A program made the position numbers and the translations under genes. The notes beneath the pieces are model-generated. The model was not told the origin of the DNA and did no database searches. It was given only the letters and a program-made list of their open reading frames with translations. This document shows positions 11,335 to 21,686 of a stretch of 64,000 nt of DNA, in pieces. How positions within the stretch are numbered: position 1 is the first letter of the stretch; each line of letters starts with the position of its first letter. The DNA is from Batkoa obscura. Lineage: Eukaryota; Entomophthoromycota; Entomophthoromycetes; Entomophthorales; Batkoaceae. The DNA lies in contig JASVEC010000002.1 in NCBI GenBank assembly GCA_030770535.1, forward strand, positions 1,550,001 through 1,614,000, given 5' to 3'.

Positions 11335-11432
11335 GGGGATATATTTTTATGTTTAAGAATTTTGCTACAATCTTTCCACTCAAATAGCGCTTGAAAAATG
11401 GAGAAAGTAATGAAACCAAAAAAAACAACCCC
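11335..11432 (+). mobile_element. MITE family copy, right half of a back-to-back pair
   Basis: ATAT, GGGGATATATTTTTATG, the CAAATAGCGCTTGAAAAATGG block, and AACAACCCC followed by ATAT. The two copies form a ~200-bp inverted pair. Confidence 0.82.
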
Positions 11433-11590
11433 ATATTATAATTATATATATTTTTGTTTATAAAGATATAATTATTTTTATGACTAATTTTTCTGTTAAA
11501 AACTTTTAATAAGTTAAGTATTTTTTTACTAAAACTAATCTTTTTAAAATATTTTATTAATTTGTCATTATATATTTATATATATTCGTT

Positions 11591-11677
11591 CAAGAGTTTT
11601 ATTAATAGTTTTTTATTTAGTAGTGTTTGAAAAATAGAAAAAGTGATAAAATCAAAAAAATCACATCTACATTCTCA
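11591..11677 (+). mobile_element. MITE family remnant
   Basis: Degenerate copy in which AGAGTTTTATTAATAG and GAAAAAGTGATAAAATC still match the family blocks; the terminal G and C runs are eroded. Confidence 0.5.
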
Positions 11678-11893
11678 AGTTATAAAATTGATTAAATGTT
11701 TATTAGGATGATGATTAGTAAATCTTTTTACAGCTTTTTTTTTATATTTGATCTAATATTGAAATATTGCTATTATTCTATTATCTGATAATTCTTTTAA
11801 AAAACTATAATCTTTATTACTGATTTTGGTGCTTTTTTTACCATCATAAAATTTATACTTATATTTACCTTTGTCTTTATAATATTTAATAAT

Positions 11894-12166
11894 TATGAAA
11901 TCTAGTACTCAGTGGTTGGAGTCAAAAGGTCTTAGTTTATGTAACTAAGGTAGACTTGAATTATAAACAATAGCATATAATATGCTACAGACTATGTAAG
12001 GGGAATATGGATGTCAAACGGGGAGATAATGTTCTTCGGAATCACATTGCAGAAATCCTCATAACAAATTAAAATAAAAAGCTTGGGATTGGTTGTGTCT
12101 GAACTTGAGAACACAACAACTTAAGTAGTTATGTCAACCACAGAGCTGACAAAGCAATATTTCACA
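11894..12166 (+). mobile_element. Solo LTR fossil, shortened, with 5-bp target duplication
   Basis: Related to 10761-11223 at both ends (TATGAAATCTAG start, AATATTTCACA end) but shorter, about 273 bp. It is flanked by ATAAT at 11889-11893 and 12167-12171, a second independent 5-bp target duplication. Its 3' half belongs to a different subfamily from the 10761 copy and matches the 3' half of the copy at 21044-21509. Confidence 0.78.
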
Positions 12167-12748
12167 ATAATATTATATACGGTTTATATAAGAAGATCGT
12201 AATTTACTAATAAAATTTTAAAACTCTTAAAACCATGTAAATGACTCATAACTAAATTATAATATATTATGAAATCTATTTTATGCTAAAATCTTTTAAT
12301 AGCTTGAGGTTGATTTAATATTAACAAAATAAAAATGAAAAAAATGAAAAAAATGAAAACAAATAAAACTTACATTTTTACAAGTTTCAATATACTATTT
12401 TAACTTTTTAGTTTTAACTTTTAATTGTTTACTATTAAAAATATTTATAGGACTCTACTTTTCTATTTTATAATTTTCAAAAAAAGTATTAATGCTTAAG
12501 TTGTTCATAAAAGCTTTATAACAATTTAGCTCAACTTTATAGCTATTACATTAACTTATAAAATCATCTGGGAGCTTGAAGGCAAAATTGTATTCAAAAT
12601 TTCTCAACTCTTTGAAAATAAGTGATTACTAAACTTTGTTCCTTTATCAGATTAGTCTGTTAGTGACATAGTTCATTAAAATGACAGATTTTAGCACTTG
12701 TTCTTTTATTATAGTGAACAATGTATTTAGAGCTTATATTTTTAAGAG

Positions 12749-12773
12749 TAAAATAAAATAAAATAAAATAAAA
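12749..12773. repeat. AAAAT microsatellite
   Basis: About five tandem AAAAT units, upstream of nothing in particular and ~65 bp beyond the stop of the first homeobox gene. Confidence 0.85.
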
Positions 12774-12835
12774 GTATTTAATATCTAAATTTGATTAAAT
12801 TTTTATGACATTTTTGTTAGTAAGAGGAAATAACC

Positions 12836-13309
12836 TTAATTTGAAGAGATGGAGTTTGATCGTTTAGCTTTTTGGCGTCTATTTTGAAACCAAATCTGGA
12901 TAGTACGGGGTTTTAAGTTAAGAGATTTAGCTAATTGCACTCTTAAGCTTCGATTAGGGAAAGGAGTAATCATATAAGCTCTTTCTAAAGAATCTACTTG
13001 GTTTAAAGATTTTCTAACTCTCATCCCTGGGAATTCTAGAAATAAATTTTCATTCGAATATATTGAATTAGATGATAATTCATTACATACACTAGATCTA
13101 TTACGCTTATGATAGGGCGTTGGCGAGATATGATTGTTTAAAAGAGACCAGTTGATTAGTTCTGACATACTAGGTAATTTTTCCAAAGACTCATCACCAT
13201 AAGTTAAATTTTTCAATTCGGGTAATTTGATATCAGAGTATAAATCGTTGGGATAATCAAAGTAGGAATAGATTTTATGGCTTAGCGAGAATTGATTTAA
13301 GTAGTTCAT
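12836..13309 (-). CDS. Homeodomain transcription factor 1
   Basis: Nuclear DNA-binding regulator, intronless, 157 aa from the ATG at 13309. The homeodomain is at the extreme C-terminus. Helix 1 begins around NQVDSLERAY, the loop has FPNRSLR, and the recognition helix reads RTIQIWFQNRRQKAKR. The invariant W48, F49, N51 and R53 are present, and Gln at position 50 predicts TAAT-type sites. It is a typical 60-residue domain without the TALE three-residue insertion. Upstream is a short LPSMSEL motif shared with other homeobox genes here. A TATA motif (13361-13369) lies ~52 bp before the ATG. Confidence 0.9.
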   Translation of the reverse strand: MNYLNQFSLSHKIYSYFDYPNDLYSDIKLPELKNLTYGDESLEKLPSMSELINWSLLNNHISPTPYHKRNRSSVCNELSSNSIYSNENLFLEFPGMRVRKSLNQVDSLERAYMITPFPNRSLRVQLAKSLNLKPRTIQIWFQNRRQKAKRSNSISSN

Positions 13310-14561
13310 TTTTAATTTTTTATAGTACAATTAAAAATTAATATTTGATTATTTACTCTCTTATATACTTTTTAATCGTAACTTTTGGACAATTAAAATT
13401 AGTAAAATTTTCAAATAAGCTTACAACTTTTTTTAGCTCCTTAACTTAAGCATTCGAGATGAGTTTTTCCCCTATATGGCTATATCTTCTAAATTTCATT
13501 ATCCCCTTTTTCTATTTGAAATAATTATAATGCAGGTTTAGATTCAGGGTTAATACTTAATTAAACCCTATTTTTTATAGAAAAGGTAATGTATTGTTTA
13601 TTGGCTTATAAGCCTATTAAAAGCAAACATTTAACTGTTTGTTGGTTCTCATGGGTGTCAAGTTACCTTAGTTTGTAATTTATATTTACGTTTAGTGATT
13701 GTAAATAGAGTGTACGCTTAGTTATTAAGCCATAGTAACTTTTCTCCTTAAATTTTTTTAAAACAATTTTTTTTGTTAAGTGACCAATTTAATAAGAAGT
13801 CAGAAATTAAAGAATTAATCTTTATAATTTATAATATCATCAATTTATAACAAAGAACTTATTAAAGTTTCATAACTAAGAGTGAAAGTAATGATCTAAT
13901 GAAAAATATATTAATTAACGGGACTATTCTTATATGCTTTTTATGTGATGATATATAGTCGAAAAAAGAAAGGCAAGATAAAATTGATTTTATAACTATT
14001 TTTTACAAAATCTAGTTATAATATTAAGACAGTATAAGTTTCTGTAGTCAATGTGTTTATTCAAATTGTAATAAATACATTGTTTTTTTTAGATATATTA
14101 ATTAATTAATCAAAATTCTTTTCAACTTTAATTCAATAAATTATAGTACTAGAATTATTTAATAAACATACCTCTTAAAACATATAGATAGGTATATTTT
14201 GTTAACATACCAACATTTATTTACTTTATTTGTATCCCAACTTAGAACAATTCTATGTAGTCAAAGTCCTTAAAGTCTAATTTTAATTTGTTTTAACTCC
14301 AGATTAACTGAGCTTATTTTCATGGAACTATACCATATTCAATTTTATTTGTTTCAATTTATTTGACTATTTCTATTGGAGCACCCCATTTCATACCATA
14401 TTAATTGCAATTTATATCTATTTTAATCACTCTAGACTCTTTATTCAATATAAGACGATAACTGAATGGGTCTTTTTTCATTTAGTATAATCAGATATTA
14501 TTGTTGTTATATAAATATAACAAATAAAATTATCAAAACTTATGAAATCATAATCTAAGTT
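13310..14561. other. Intergenic, no gene seen
   Basis: AT-rich spacer upstream of homeobox gene 1. Apart from its TATA box I saw no gene or repeat I can name. Confidence 0.6.
13361..13369 (-). promoter_or_regulatory. TATA box of homeobox gene 1
   Basis: AGTATATAA on the minus strand, about 52 bp upstream of the ATG at 13309. Confidence 0.6.
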
Positions 14562-14789
14562 ATGGGTTTATTGAGTTTTAAATCGATCTTATTTTTTTGT
14601 TATTTTAAGTATGGTATTTACTTTTTAATTACAGGTTTGTGTAGGTCACACTATGCTAAAGCTATTTTAAAAAGTAGACTTAGTTTTATGCCCTGGGATT
14701 TAACACAAAAATTATTGACTAATAAACGGAGAGTATTTTTTGAGAAACTTTCACAACTTAATTCGGATCAAAAGTTCAAGATAAATTAA
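14562..14789 (+). CDS. Possible short membrane protein, unknown
   Basis: 75-residue reading frame starting at an ATG that follows a TATATAAATA motif (about 14509-14518) by ~45 bp, the spacing seen for better genes in this window. The first ~27 residues are hydrophobic with aromatics (signal or membrane segment); the rest is basic and ends in a stop. ORFs of this length are expected by chance in DNA this AT-rich, so the promoter-like spacing is the only support. Confidence 0.25.
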   Translation: MGLLSFKSILFFCYFKYGIYFLITGLCRSHYAKAILKSRLSFMPWDLTQKLLTNKRRVFFEKLSQLNSDQKFKIN

Positions 14790-16217
14790 TATTAGCCCAG
14801 TCTATTTTAATTTATTACAAACGTTTTTTAAACGTTGAGTTTGAATTAAAATGATAATGATTTAACAGTTTTAATAAAAAAAACAGTGTTATCATATATA
14901 TTTATAAATATAATAACCAACAAATTAATTAGAACCTAAAAATGAAATAATTGAATTAAATATGTAGCTTTTATTACAATTATTATATGGGCAATATCTA
15001 TTATATTCAATTTATATTTGGTACAATGGTGTGGATAAATAGTAAAATTTAATCAACATTGGAGGTTAATTTTAACAATCTTTTTTAAAAAGTTGTAATG
15101 TTATAACTCAATTTATGGTTAACTTTTGCATTTTTACTTAAATCACCTGAATTCGCCCCTTAAAACATTAACCTGTTTAAGGATAGTTTTATGTTTTTTT
15201 CCATTATTTATTTTTAACTTATTTACTTTTATTTATTTTAAAATAACATTTTGTTTTGTTTTGTTTTAATAATATTGAAATTGTTGATAAAATGATATTA
15301 ATATTTCTAATTTAGTTTTGCAAATTTTTATATTGCTCTTTTATTTCATTTCATTTTTTATCTTAATATTGAAGTTAGTTTGACTTAAAAAATTTAGAAT
15401 TAATTAAGTTTAAGCCAATCAATTTCTGTTTTTCTATTATTGCCTTTTTTTGTACAATTTCTCCAACCTATCTAACTTATTAATATGTTTTAAATATTTC
15501 TCCATTTTCTTATTTAATGATTATGATATAGCCCCATTTATTATGATAAATTACTTACAAATTATTTCTATTAACGTTTTATTATATATTGCTTGAATTT
15601 GAAGTAAATAGACTTAAAGATTTCATTACAATAAATTTTGAAACATAGAAAGTATATATATATTTAGTTAATAAATGTCATAGTTGTTTAATAAGATATT
15701 TGAAATTAATTACAATGATAACTACCCTGTGCTTTATAAAGGATCGGATAAAAATAAACAAAGTTAACCAAATAATAATTATCTAGTTTAATTAACCCCG
15801 GTTAAAATTTAAGTTTTATAAAGGTTGTAACTTTAACACTGTAACATTTTTTAGAAGTTGTACGATAAATAATATTTAAAAAAGTGACTTTTTGATATTA
15901 TGTTTAAAGTTATAATTTTATATTATTATTAGGCTATTTAATAATATAAAGTTATTAAATAAATAACTTAAAATAAAGTATTAAGATTAAATAATATTAT
16001 CACAATGAATGAATGAATGATTAATTAAAATAATAGGAAAACAATTTTTAATAAGTAAGATTAAGTTCAAATTATAATATATTAATATAAACATTAAAAA
16101 TCCTATAAATTACAGTGATTTAATATAATTTTTTTAAAAAGTAGAAGAAAAAGTGTAGAATACTTCCGACTGAGGGAATATCATAAAACAGTTATAATGA
16201 TTTTTTAAAGGGCTATG
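14790..16217. other. Intergenic, no gene seen
   Basis: Very AT-rich spacer with a short AATG tetranucleotide run near 16003-16020. No MITE, LTR or coding signal was seen. Confidence 0.6.
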
Positions 16218-16718
16218 TTAGCCTCGTAATTTTTGACGCTTGTTTTGAAACCAAATTTGGATATTTCTTTGGTCAAGGTTTAATAAATTAGCCAGACAAA
16301 CCCTTAATTTACGATCCGGGAATTGGTTAGCTGAAAACACTTGAGCAAGTACATGGGTTTGATAGTCCGATTTACGAAGTCTAGGTTTATACGGTTTTCC
16401 TATCTTATTTGCTACTGGGTTACTGTAATCGTTATAATATTTCATACTGCTACTTTGATTGCTTAGGTAATTACTTTCAAGCTCAGAACTGCTTGATTTA
16501 GATTTGGTAGAAGTATCAATATGAGATGTATCACTTATTGGTTTTAGTTCTGATTCTTTAAATAACTCAGAGATACTTGGTAACTTAATAGAGCCTTTAC
16601 AACGACCATTAGAATTTGAGTAGGGATTAATATATGAAATTTCATTTACAGAAGAATGAAAATTATAATGATAACAATGTATTCCTTCTGCCATGTTCAT
16701 AATATTACCCTCAAGCAT
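16218..16718 (-). CDS. Homeodomain transcription factor 2
   Basis: Intronless, 166 aa from the ATG at 16718, ending a few residues past the homeodomain. The domain begins near KPYKPRLRKSDYQ, has the FPDRKLR loop, and its recognition helix reads RNIQIWFQNKRQKLRG with W48, F49, Q50, N51 and R53 intact. The LPSISELF motif lies upstream of the domain in the N-terminal half, followed by a Ser-rich linker. The domain is closest by eye to homeodomain genes 1 and 3 (R..LR..LA/LA..L; RQK after WFQN). A TATA-like CTATAAAA sits ~60 bp upstream. Confidence 0.9.
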   Translation of the reverse strand: MLEGNIMNMAEGIHCYHYNFHSSVNEISYINPYSNSNGRCKGSIKLPSISELFKESELKPISDTSHIDTSTKSKSSSSELESNYLSNQSSSMKYYNDYSNPVANKIGKPYKPRLRKSDYQTHVLAQVFSANQFPDRKLRVCLANLLNLDQRNIQIWFQNKRQKLRG

Positions 16719-16777
16719 TGGATTTTTGATCTTTTAATATTTAAAAAGTTAGATCTAATATAAGTTAGTGAGCATCT

Positions 16778-16784
16778 TTTTATA
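16778..16784 (-). promoter_or_regulatory. TATA box of homeobox gene 2
   Basis: TATAAAA on the minus strand, ~60 bp upstream of the ATG at 16718. Confidence 0.55.
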
Positions 16785-17986
16785 GGGTTGCTATATAGAA
16801 AATTGTGACTTCTACCTAATGATGCTTTACGCTATTTATTAGCATTTATATTTACATATTAAGAATAAACAGAAAATTTCAAACTCATGGTTCACCCCTT
16901 AATCACATATCCTATTGAGTTTCATAAAAGTAAAAATATTTCAAATTTTACTACTTGAAATTATATCATTGGATTAGGTGAGTGTAACATCATAAATTTA
17001 TAATTCATTAAAATATTATTCCGGTTTATTTTTGCCCTTAAAAGTTGTAAAAATAAAACATTTTTACTTAACTTTTGTAATATATTGAGATGGTACTTTT
17101 TTACTAAGGGTTATTGACCCACTCTTAAATCAAACTATCGAACTTATTTTTTATACTCCCTTATTGTTTTTAAAAATAGCAATAGTATAAACTTGAGTAA
17201 TATAAAACAAGGCAAAAAATTTCAACATGAAATTATTTCTAGATTGACTTTAATAAAAAAAAATAATTTATTAATGTTTTAAAGTATCGATTCATTACTT
17301 TTTCTTATGTATAATTTTATGTTTTATTCGCTATTACATCTTTTAGCTTTGTTATATTTGATTATTGAACCCCACTTCCATACATTGGAAATAAATCAAT
17401 ATTATATTACATTATAATATAATACATCATTTATTAACTTAGTTTAGTAATACTTTAGCCCGTAAAATTCATGGCTTTATTAAAAATAGTTAGATCATTT
17501 AATTTAACAATGCTATAATATTTTACTATTTTATTATCCTTTCTATTATTATAGATAATAGATCGTAAAGCTTATTTAGTACTAATTGAAGATAATTAAA
17601 GGATACCTCACCTCAATTTAGTTCAAAGTCGATAATAGATTAGTAGCACTTATGTTGATCTAGTCATAAAGTTATTGATATCAATTTTAATTTTAAAACT
17701 AAAAATAGTGGAGTTAATGATTTTTTATCCGTATATTTATTTTAATACAAAAAAAGCTCTTGAACAATTGCTTAGACCCGAAAACTCTTTATAGACTGAG
17801 TGATTTAAGTTATAGTATATCTTTTTGAAGAATATATTATCCACCAAGATTGAACATTTGCAAAGCAAAAATTCAACAAGATGATTAAATTTGCAGTATT
17901 TTGTCAAGTCTTTATTGAGTTTTTTGTTTGAAATTGTTAACTGTTAGAGTTTTGTACATTTTTTAAGATGGTGTAAAACATTATAT

Positions 17987-18096
17987 GAGGATGTATTTTT
18001 GTGTTTAAGAATTTTACTAACAATTTTTCCGCTTAAATAGTGCTTAAAAATGGAAATTAAAAATGGAAAAAATGATGAAGTCAAAAAAACACTCCC
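17987..18096 (+). mobile_element. MITE family copy (plus orientation)
   Basis: Flanked by ATAT on both sides. Longer than usual because a ~13-bp piece around AAAAATGGAAA is duplicated internally. Confidence 0.85.
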
Positions 18097-18400
18097 ATAT
18101 TTATAAATTTTTAAAGGGGGAATATACTTTATAGGATATAGCCGCTAAAAGCCAACACGTAATGTTTTGAAAGCATAAAGGAGAAAGGCTATTTAGTCCC
18201 ATTATAAGCCTAATTTGCTTAAATTAGAGACTGTAACTGACTTGTAATATTTTTCAATTACACACTTTTAATATTCTAGTATAAAGTATTAAAAATAACG
18301 ACTTTATAAACTACAATATAATTTTTTTATTATATACAAAAGTTTAGTTTCAAATCATAACTTTCAAAAAAGAAACTATTTATAAAAAATAACATAATAT

Positions 18401-18500
18401 GGGGGGAATGTTTTTTTTGATTTCATTACTTTTCTATTTTTTAAGCGCTATTTGAGTGGAAAAATTGTTAGTAAAATTTTTAAACATAAAAATATAATTC
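18401..18500 (-). mobile_element. MITE family copy (minus orientation)
   Basis: Starts with six Gs after ATAT. The central AAGCGCTATTTGAGTGG is well kept and the right end is eroded. Confidence 0.78.
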
Positions 18501-18853
18501 ATTATAAAACTAAGTTTCAAATTTTATTTACATTTTAAACTTTTTATCATAAGTTTTTTTATAGTTATATTAAAGAATATTTTAATATGAATATTTGTGT
18601 TTTTTATTTATATTGATTATCATTATTATTATTTTATATTTTTTTAAGTAATTTTTTTTGTACTTTATTTTTGCAATAACTTATTCCAAACTTTTTTTGA
18701 ATTTCCAGCCCTCTATAACTGACATAAAGCAATTAAACTTAAATATCATATTTTTAATCAACTACTTAAATAAAACCATTAAATAACTATGGTTTTGTTA
18801 ATTATGCAAAAACTGAAAATTAATTTGAATTAAAAAGTAAAAAACAATTATAT

Positions 18854-18950
18854 GAGGCTGTATTTTTTGTTTAAGAGTTTACTAACAATCTTTCCACTTA
18901 AATAACGCTTGAAAAATGGAAAAAGCAATGAAATCAAAAAAAACTTCCCC
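18854..18950 (+). mobile_element. MITE family copy (plus orientation)
   Basis: ATAT, GAGGCTGTATTTTTTG, the family core, then ACTTCCCC and ATAT. Confidence 0.82.
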
Positions 18951-19047
18951 ATATAAAGTTTTAATTCTCTAAATCAGAATATATGCTTAAAAATACACAT
19001 ATAAACTTAATTTTTAAATTAATGATATTATTATTATTATTAAATAA

Positions 19048-19085
19048 AGGTGTTTTTTTAGTTTCATCATTTTTCTCTGTTTTCT
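19048..19085 (-). mobile_element. MITE family remnant
   Basis: Only GGTGTTTTTTTAGTTTCATC and part of the next block remain. Confidence 0.5.
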
Positions 19086-19412
19086 AGTAAATTAAATTAT
19101 AATTAACTTAAAAATAACAGTTTTTTTTGTTAAAATATAAAATGAAAATATTTAAGAAATCATTATTTTAACTTAAAGATTAAATATAATTGCTTAAAAC
19201 TATGAAATTTAATGCTTAGTAAAAAACAGTAAAACTTAATTATTTATTAGAAGTCAAAATTTTTTAGCCTCAATAACTAAAACAAACTTGTAATACAATG
19301 TTTTACGAAACTTAATTTTTATATAAAATACTTTAACAATTTTTTCAAACTTTAGTTAATTAATTCTAATAATAAGCAGTTTATATAAAAACAGCAGAAA
19401 ATGCTAATAAAT

Positions 19413-19507
19413 GGTGTTTTTTTGGCTTCATTACTTTTTCCATTTTTCAAGCACTATTTGAATGAAAAGATTATCAATAAAACCCTCAAACAAAGAAATA
19501 CATCTCT
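19413..19507 (-). mobile_element. MITE family copy (minus orientation)
   Basis: GGTGTTTTTTTGGCTTCATT start and CATCTCT end, with moderately diverged termini. Confidence 0.75.
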
Positions 19508-19687
19508 AGATATTAAATTAATAAGTTCAAAATTATAAAATTTATAAAAGTTAAGTAAAATAATTATAGTATTAAAACAAAGCTAATACTTGTATGCTTT
19601 AAGCTATATAGTTAATAAATTTTAATTTATGAAAATAATATATGACTGTTATCTAAGTTATAAAAAATATATTAAAATATAATAAAT

Positions 19688-19786
19688 GGGGATATATTTT
19701 TATGTCTAGGAATTTTACTAGCAATTTTTCCACTCAAATAGTGCTTAAAAAAATGTAAAAAGTAATGAAGTAAAAAAAATACCCTC
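19688..19786 (+). mobile_element. MITE family copy with AAAT target duplication
   Basis: Flanked by AAAT at 19684-19687 and 19787-19790. AAAT is not its own reverse complement, so this is a true 4-bp direct duplication. Confidence 0.87.
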
Positions 19787-19907
19787 AAATATTTAAATAA
19801 CTAAAATATAACTTATTAAACTAAGTTCATATTTTTGTTATTCTCCCAGACTATTTAAAATGATCAAAAGTTTAAATTAATTTGTATAAAAAGTATTGTC
19901 TTATTTA

Positions 19908-20371
19908 TGTGAAATCTGGTACTCAGTGATTGGAGTCAAAAGTAGTTTTTGCTTGGTTGACTATGCTATAGGTCGAAAGGTCTTAGTTTATGTGACTAAG
20001 ATAAACTTGAATTATCTAGAATAACATGTAATAAGCTACAGACTATGTAAGACAAATAGAATAGACAATACTAATCTAAGATCTATGTAAAGTACTATCA
20101 GAAAGGTTTAATAGCTTCATTAAAAGTACAAAACATCAAGGAATAATTCAATTTAAAAACCTCAAGCTACTATGTTCTAGAATCTCTTTTATACTTCGAC
20201 AAGTATAGATATAAAAATAAGAAGGCAATATTCTTTGAGAGGAAGATAGAAATTCTCATAGTAAATCAAAATAAGAGTATGAGATTGATTGTCTCTGAAC
20301 TCGAGAATACAACAGCTTAGGTGGCTATTATGCTATAATTAACCACGGAGCTGACAAAGCGATATCTTACA
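19908..20371 (+). mobile_element. LTR fossil, plus orientation, of an inverted pair
   Basis: Full-length relative of the 10761 solo LTR, ~464 bp, starting TGTGAAATCTGG. No clear flanking duplication and no adjacent coding interior. It faces a second copy in reverse at 21044-21509. Its first ~290 bp are nearly identical to that copy, while the last ~170 bp are clearly different. Confidence 0.8.
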
Positions 20372-21043
20372 TTATTATAACTATTTGCCCTTTATTATTT
20401 ATCAATTCAGCCACTAATAGTTTAAATAACATTAACATTTAATGATTGATTTCTATCATTTAAAAAACTACCTACTTGCTTTATAAATATTGAAACTTTT
20501 AATTTTTTATTATTTTTATAATATAAGCTGGAATTAACTTTTAAATTTTTTATTTTCTATAGACTTTATAACTTTAATTAGAACTATATTATTTTTTTGA
20601 TCTATTATATACTAGATAACAGTATGGGGATGTTTTTTTGACTTTATCACTTTTTCTATTTTTTAAGCACTATTTGAGCAGAAAAGTTGTTAGTAAAATT
20701 CTTAAACACAAAAATACATCCCTATATAGTTTATTATTGTTTGATAAAATATAAACACTTTTCAGTAGTTTTTATTTTTTTATATCTTTATTTTTTTATA
20801 CTTTTTAAAAATTACACCTGTTTTTTTACTATTAATAGTTAAATTATTGATTTTGTTATATTTACAAATAAAAATATTAAATTTTGAAATTAATTAACTA
20901 ATATTTTTTATTTTACTTAATGCTTTAAAGCTGTTTTTATTATAAAAGATTTCCAAAATATTCATTAATTATATTTTTTTATAATTCTTAGCAAAAAAAA
21001 TTAGAATTTAAACTACTATTTATTTTAACTTTTTTTAAATCTA
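20372..21043 (+). repeat. AT-rich dispersed repeat, copy 1 (MITE inside)
   Basis: About 570 bp of extremely AT-rich sequence, not counting the MITE within it. It is similar along its length to 59161-59640 (shared ATTTCTATCATTTAA, ATAGACTTTATAACTTTA, ATATTTTTTATTTT blocks in the same order). No coding capacity. It begins exactly where the plus-strand LTR ends. Confidence 0.75.
20626..20722 (-). mobile_element. MITE family copy inserted in the AT-rich repeat
   Basis: Good copy (TATGGGGATG to ACATCCCTATA). The homologous repeat at 59.2-59.6 kb lacks it, so this is a filled site opposite an empty one. Confidence 0.85.
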
Positions 21044-21509
21044 TGTGAAATATCGCTTAACCAGTTTCATGATTGATCATAGCATAACAATCACTTAAGT
21101 TGTTATGTTCTCGAGTTCAGAGCCAATTGATTTCATGCTTTTGTTTTGGTTTGGTATGAGGGTTTCTGCCATGTGATTCCGAAGGACATTATCTCTCTGT
21201 TTTGATATTTGTACTTGTCGGAGTATAAAAGAGATTCTAGAACATAGTAGCTTGAGGTTTTTAAATTGAATTACTCCTTGATGTTTTGTACTTTTAATGA
21301 AGCTATTAAACCTTTCTGACAGTACTTTACATAGATCTTAGATTAGTATTGTCTATTCTATTTGTCTTACATAGTCTGTAGCTTATTACATGTTATTCTA
21401 GATAATTCAAGTTTATCTTAGTCACATAAACTAAGACCTTTCGACCTATAGCATAGTCAACCAAGCAAAAACTACTTTTGACTCCAATCACTGAGTACCA
21501 GATTTCACA
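21044..21509 (-). mobile_element. LTR fossil, minus orientation, of an inverted pair
   Basis: About 466 bp reading TGTGAAATATCG to GATTTCACA on the plus strand, i.e. reversed relative to 19908-20371. Its outer part is nearly identical to that copy; its inner part belongs to the 11894-type subfamily. No matching flanking duplication. Treated as a broken fossil. Confidence 0.8.
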
Positions 21510-21590
21510 CCCATATATATACTATTTAATAAGTATTTATTATTATTTTTTATCAAACCTTAGTAAAACAATTAAATTATTTAATATACA

Positions 21591-21686
21591 GGAGTGTTTT
21601 TTTTGGCTTCATTACTTCTTACATCTTTTAGGTACTATTTGAGCGGAAAAAATGTTAGTAGAATTCCTAGACACAAATACACCCCC
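21591..21686 (-). mobile_element. MITE family copy (minus orientation)
   Basis: GGAGTGTTTTTTTTGGCTTC start and ACACCCCC end followed by ATAT. The centre is somewhat diverged. Confidence 0.8.

Larger units (their letters stand above)
7075..12835. other. Long repeat-rich intergenic region
   Basis: No convincing gene in ~5.8 kb. From 7.1 to 10.1 kb it is unique-looking AT-rich DNA. From 10.1 to 12.2 kb it is a repeat nest: several MITE copies, a solo LTR with target duplication (10761-11223), and a shorter LTR fossil (11894-12166). A short AAAAT microsatellite lies near 12750. Confidence 0.6.
16719..19907. other. Intergenic with several MITEs
   Basis: No gene seen. From about 18.0 kb the DNA becomes extremely AT-rich and carries five or six MITE copies in both orientations. 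Confidence 0.6.

Noticed and set aside
11197-11394. A 65-residue plus-strand frame with a hydrophobic segment
   Set aside because: It spans the LTR end and two MITEs. Similar frames occur in other MITE copies (36572-36769, 53079-53306, 55573-55809, 60580-60783 on the minus strand), so it is a repeat artefact and not a gene family.
12836-16718. Homeobox genes 1 and 2 as an HD1/HD2 mating-type pair
   Set aside because: They lie on the same strand, are ~3 kb apart, are both typical 60-residue domains, and have four further relatives in the window; none is a TALE type.
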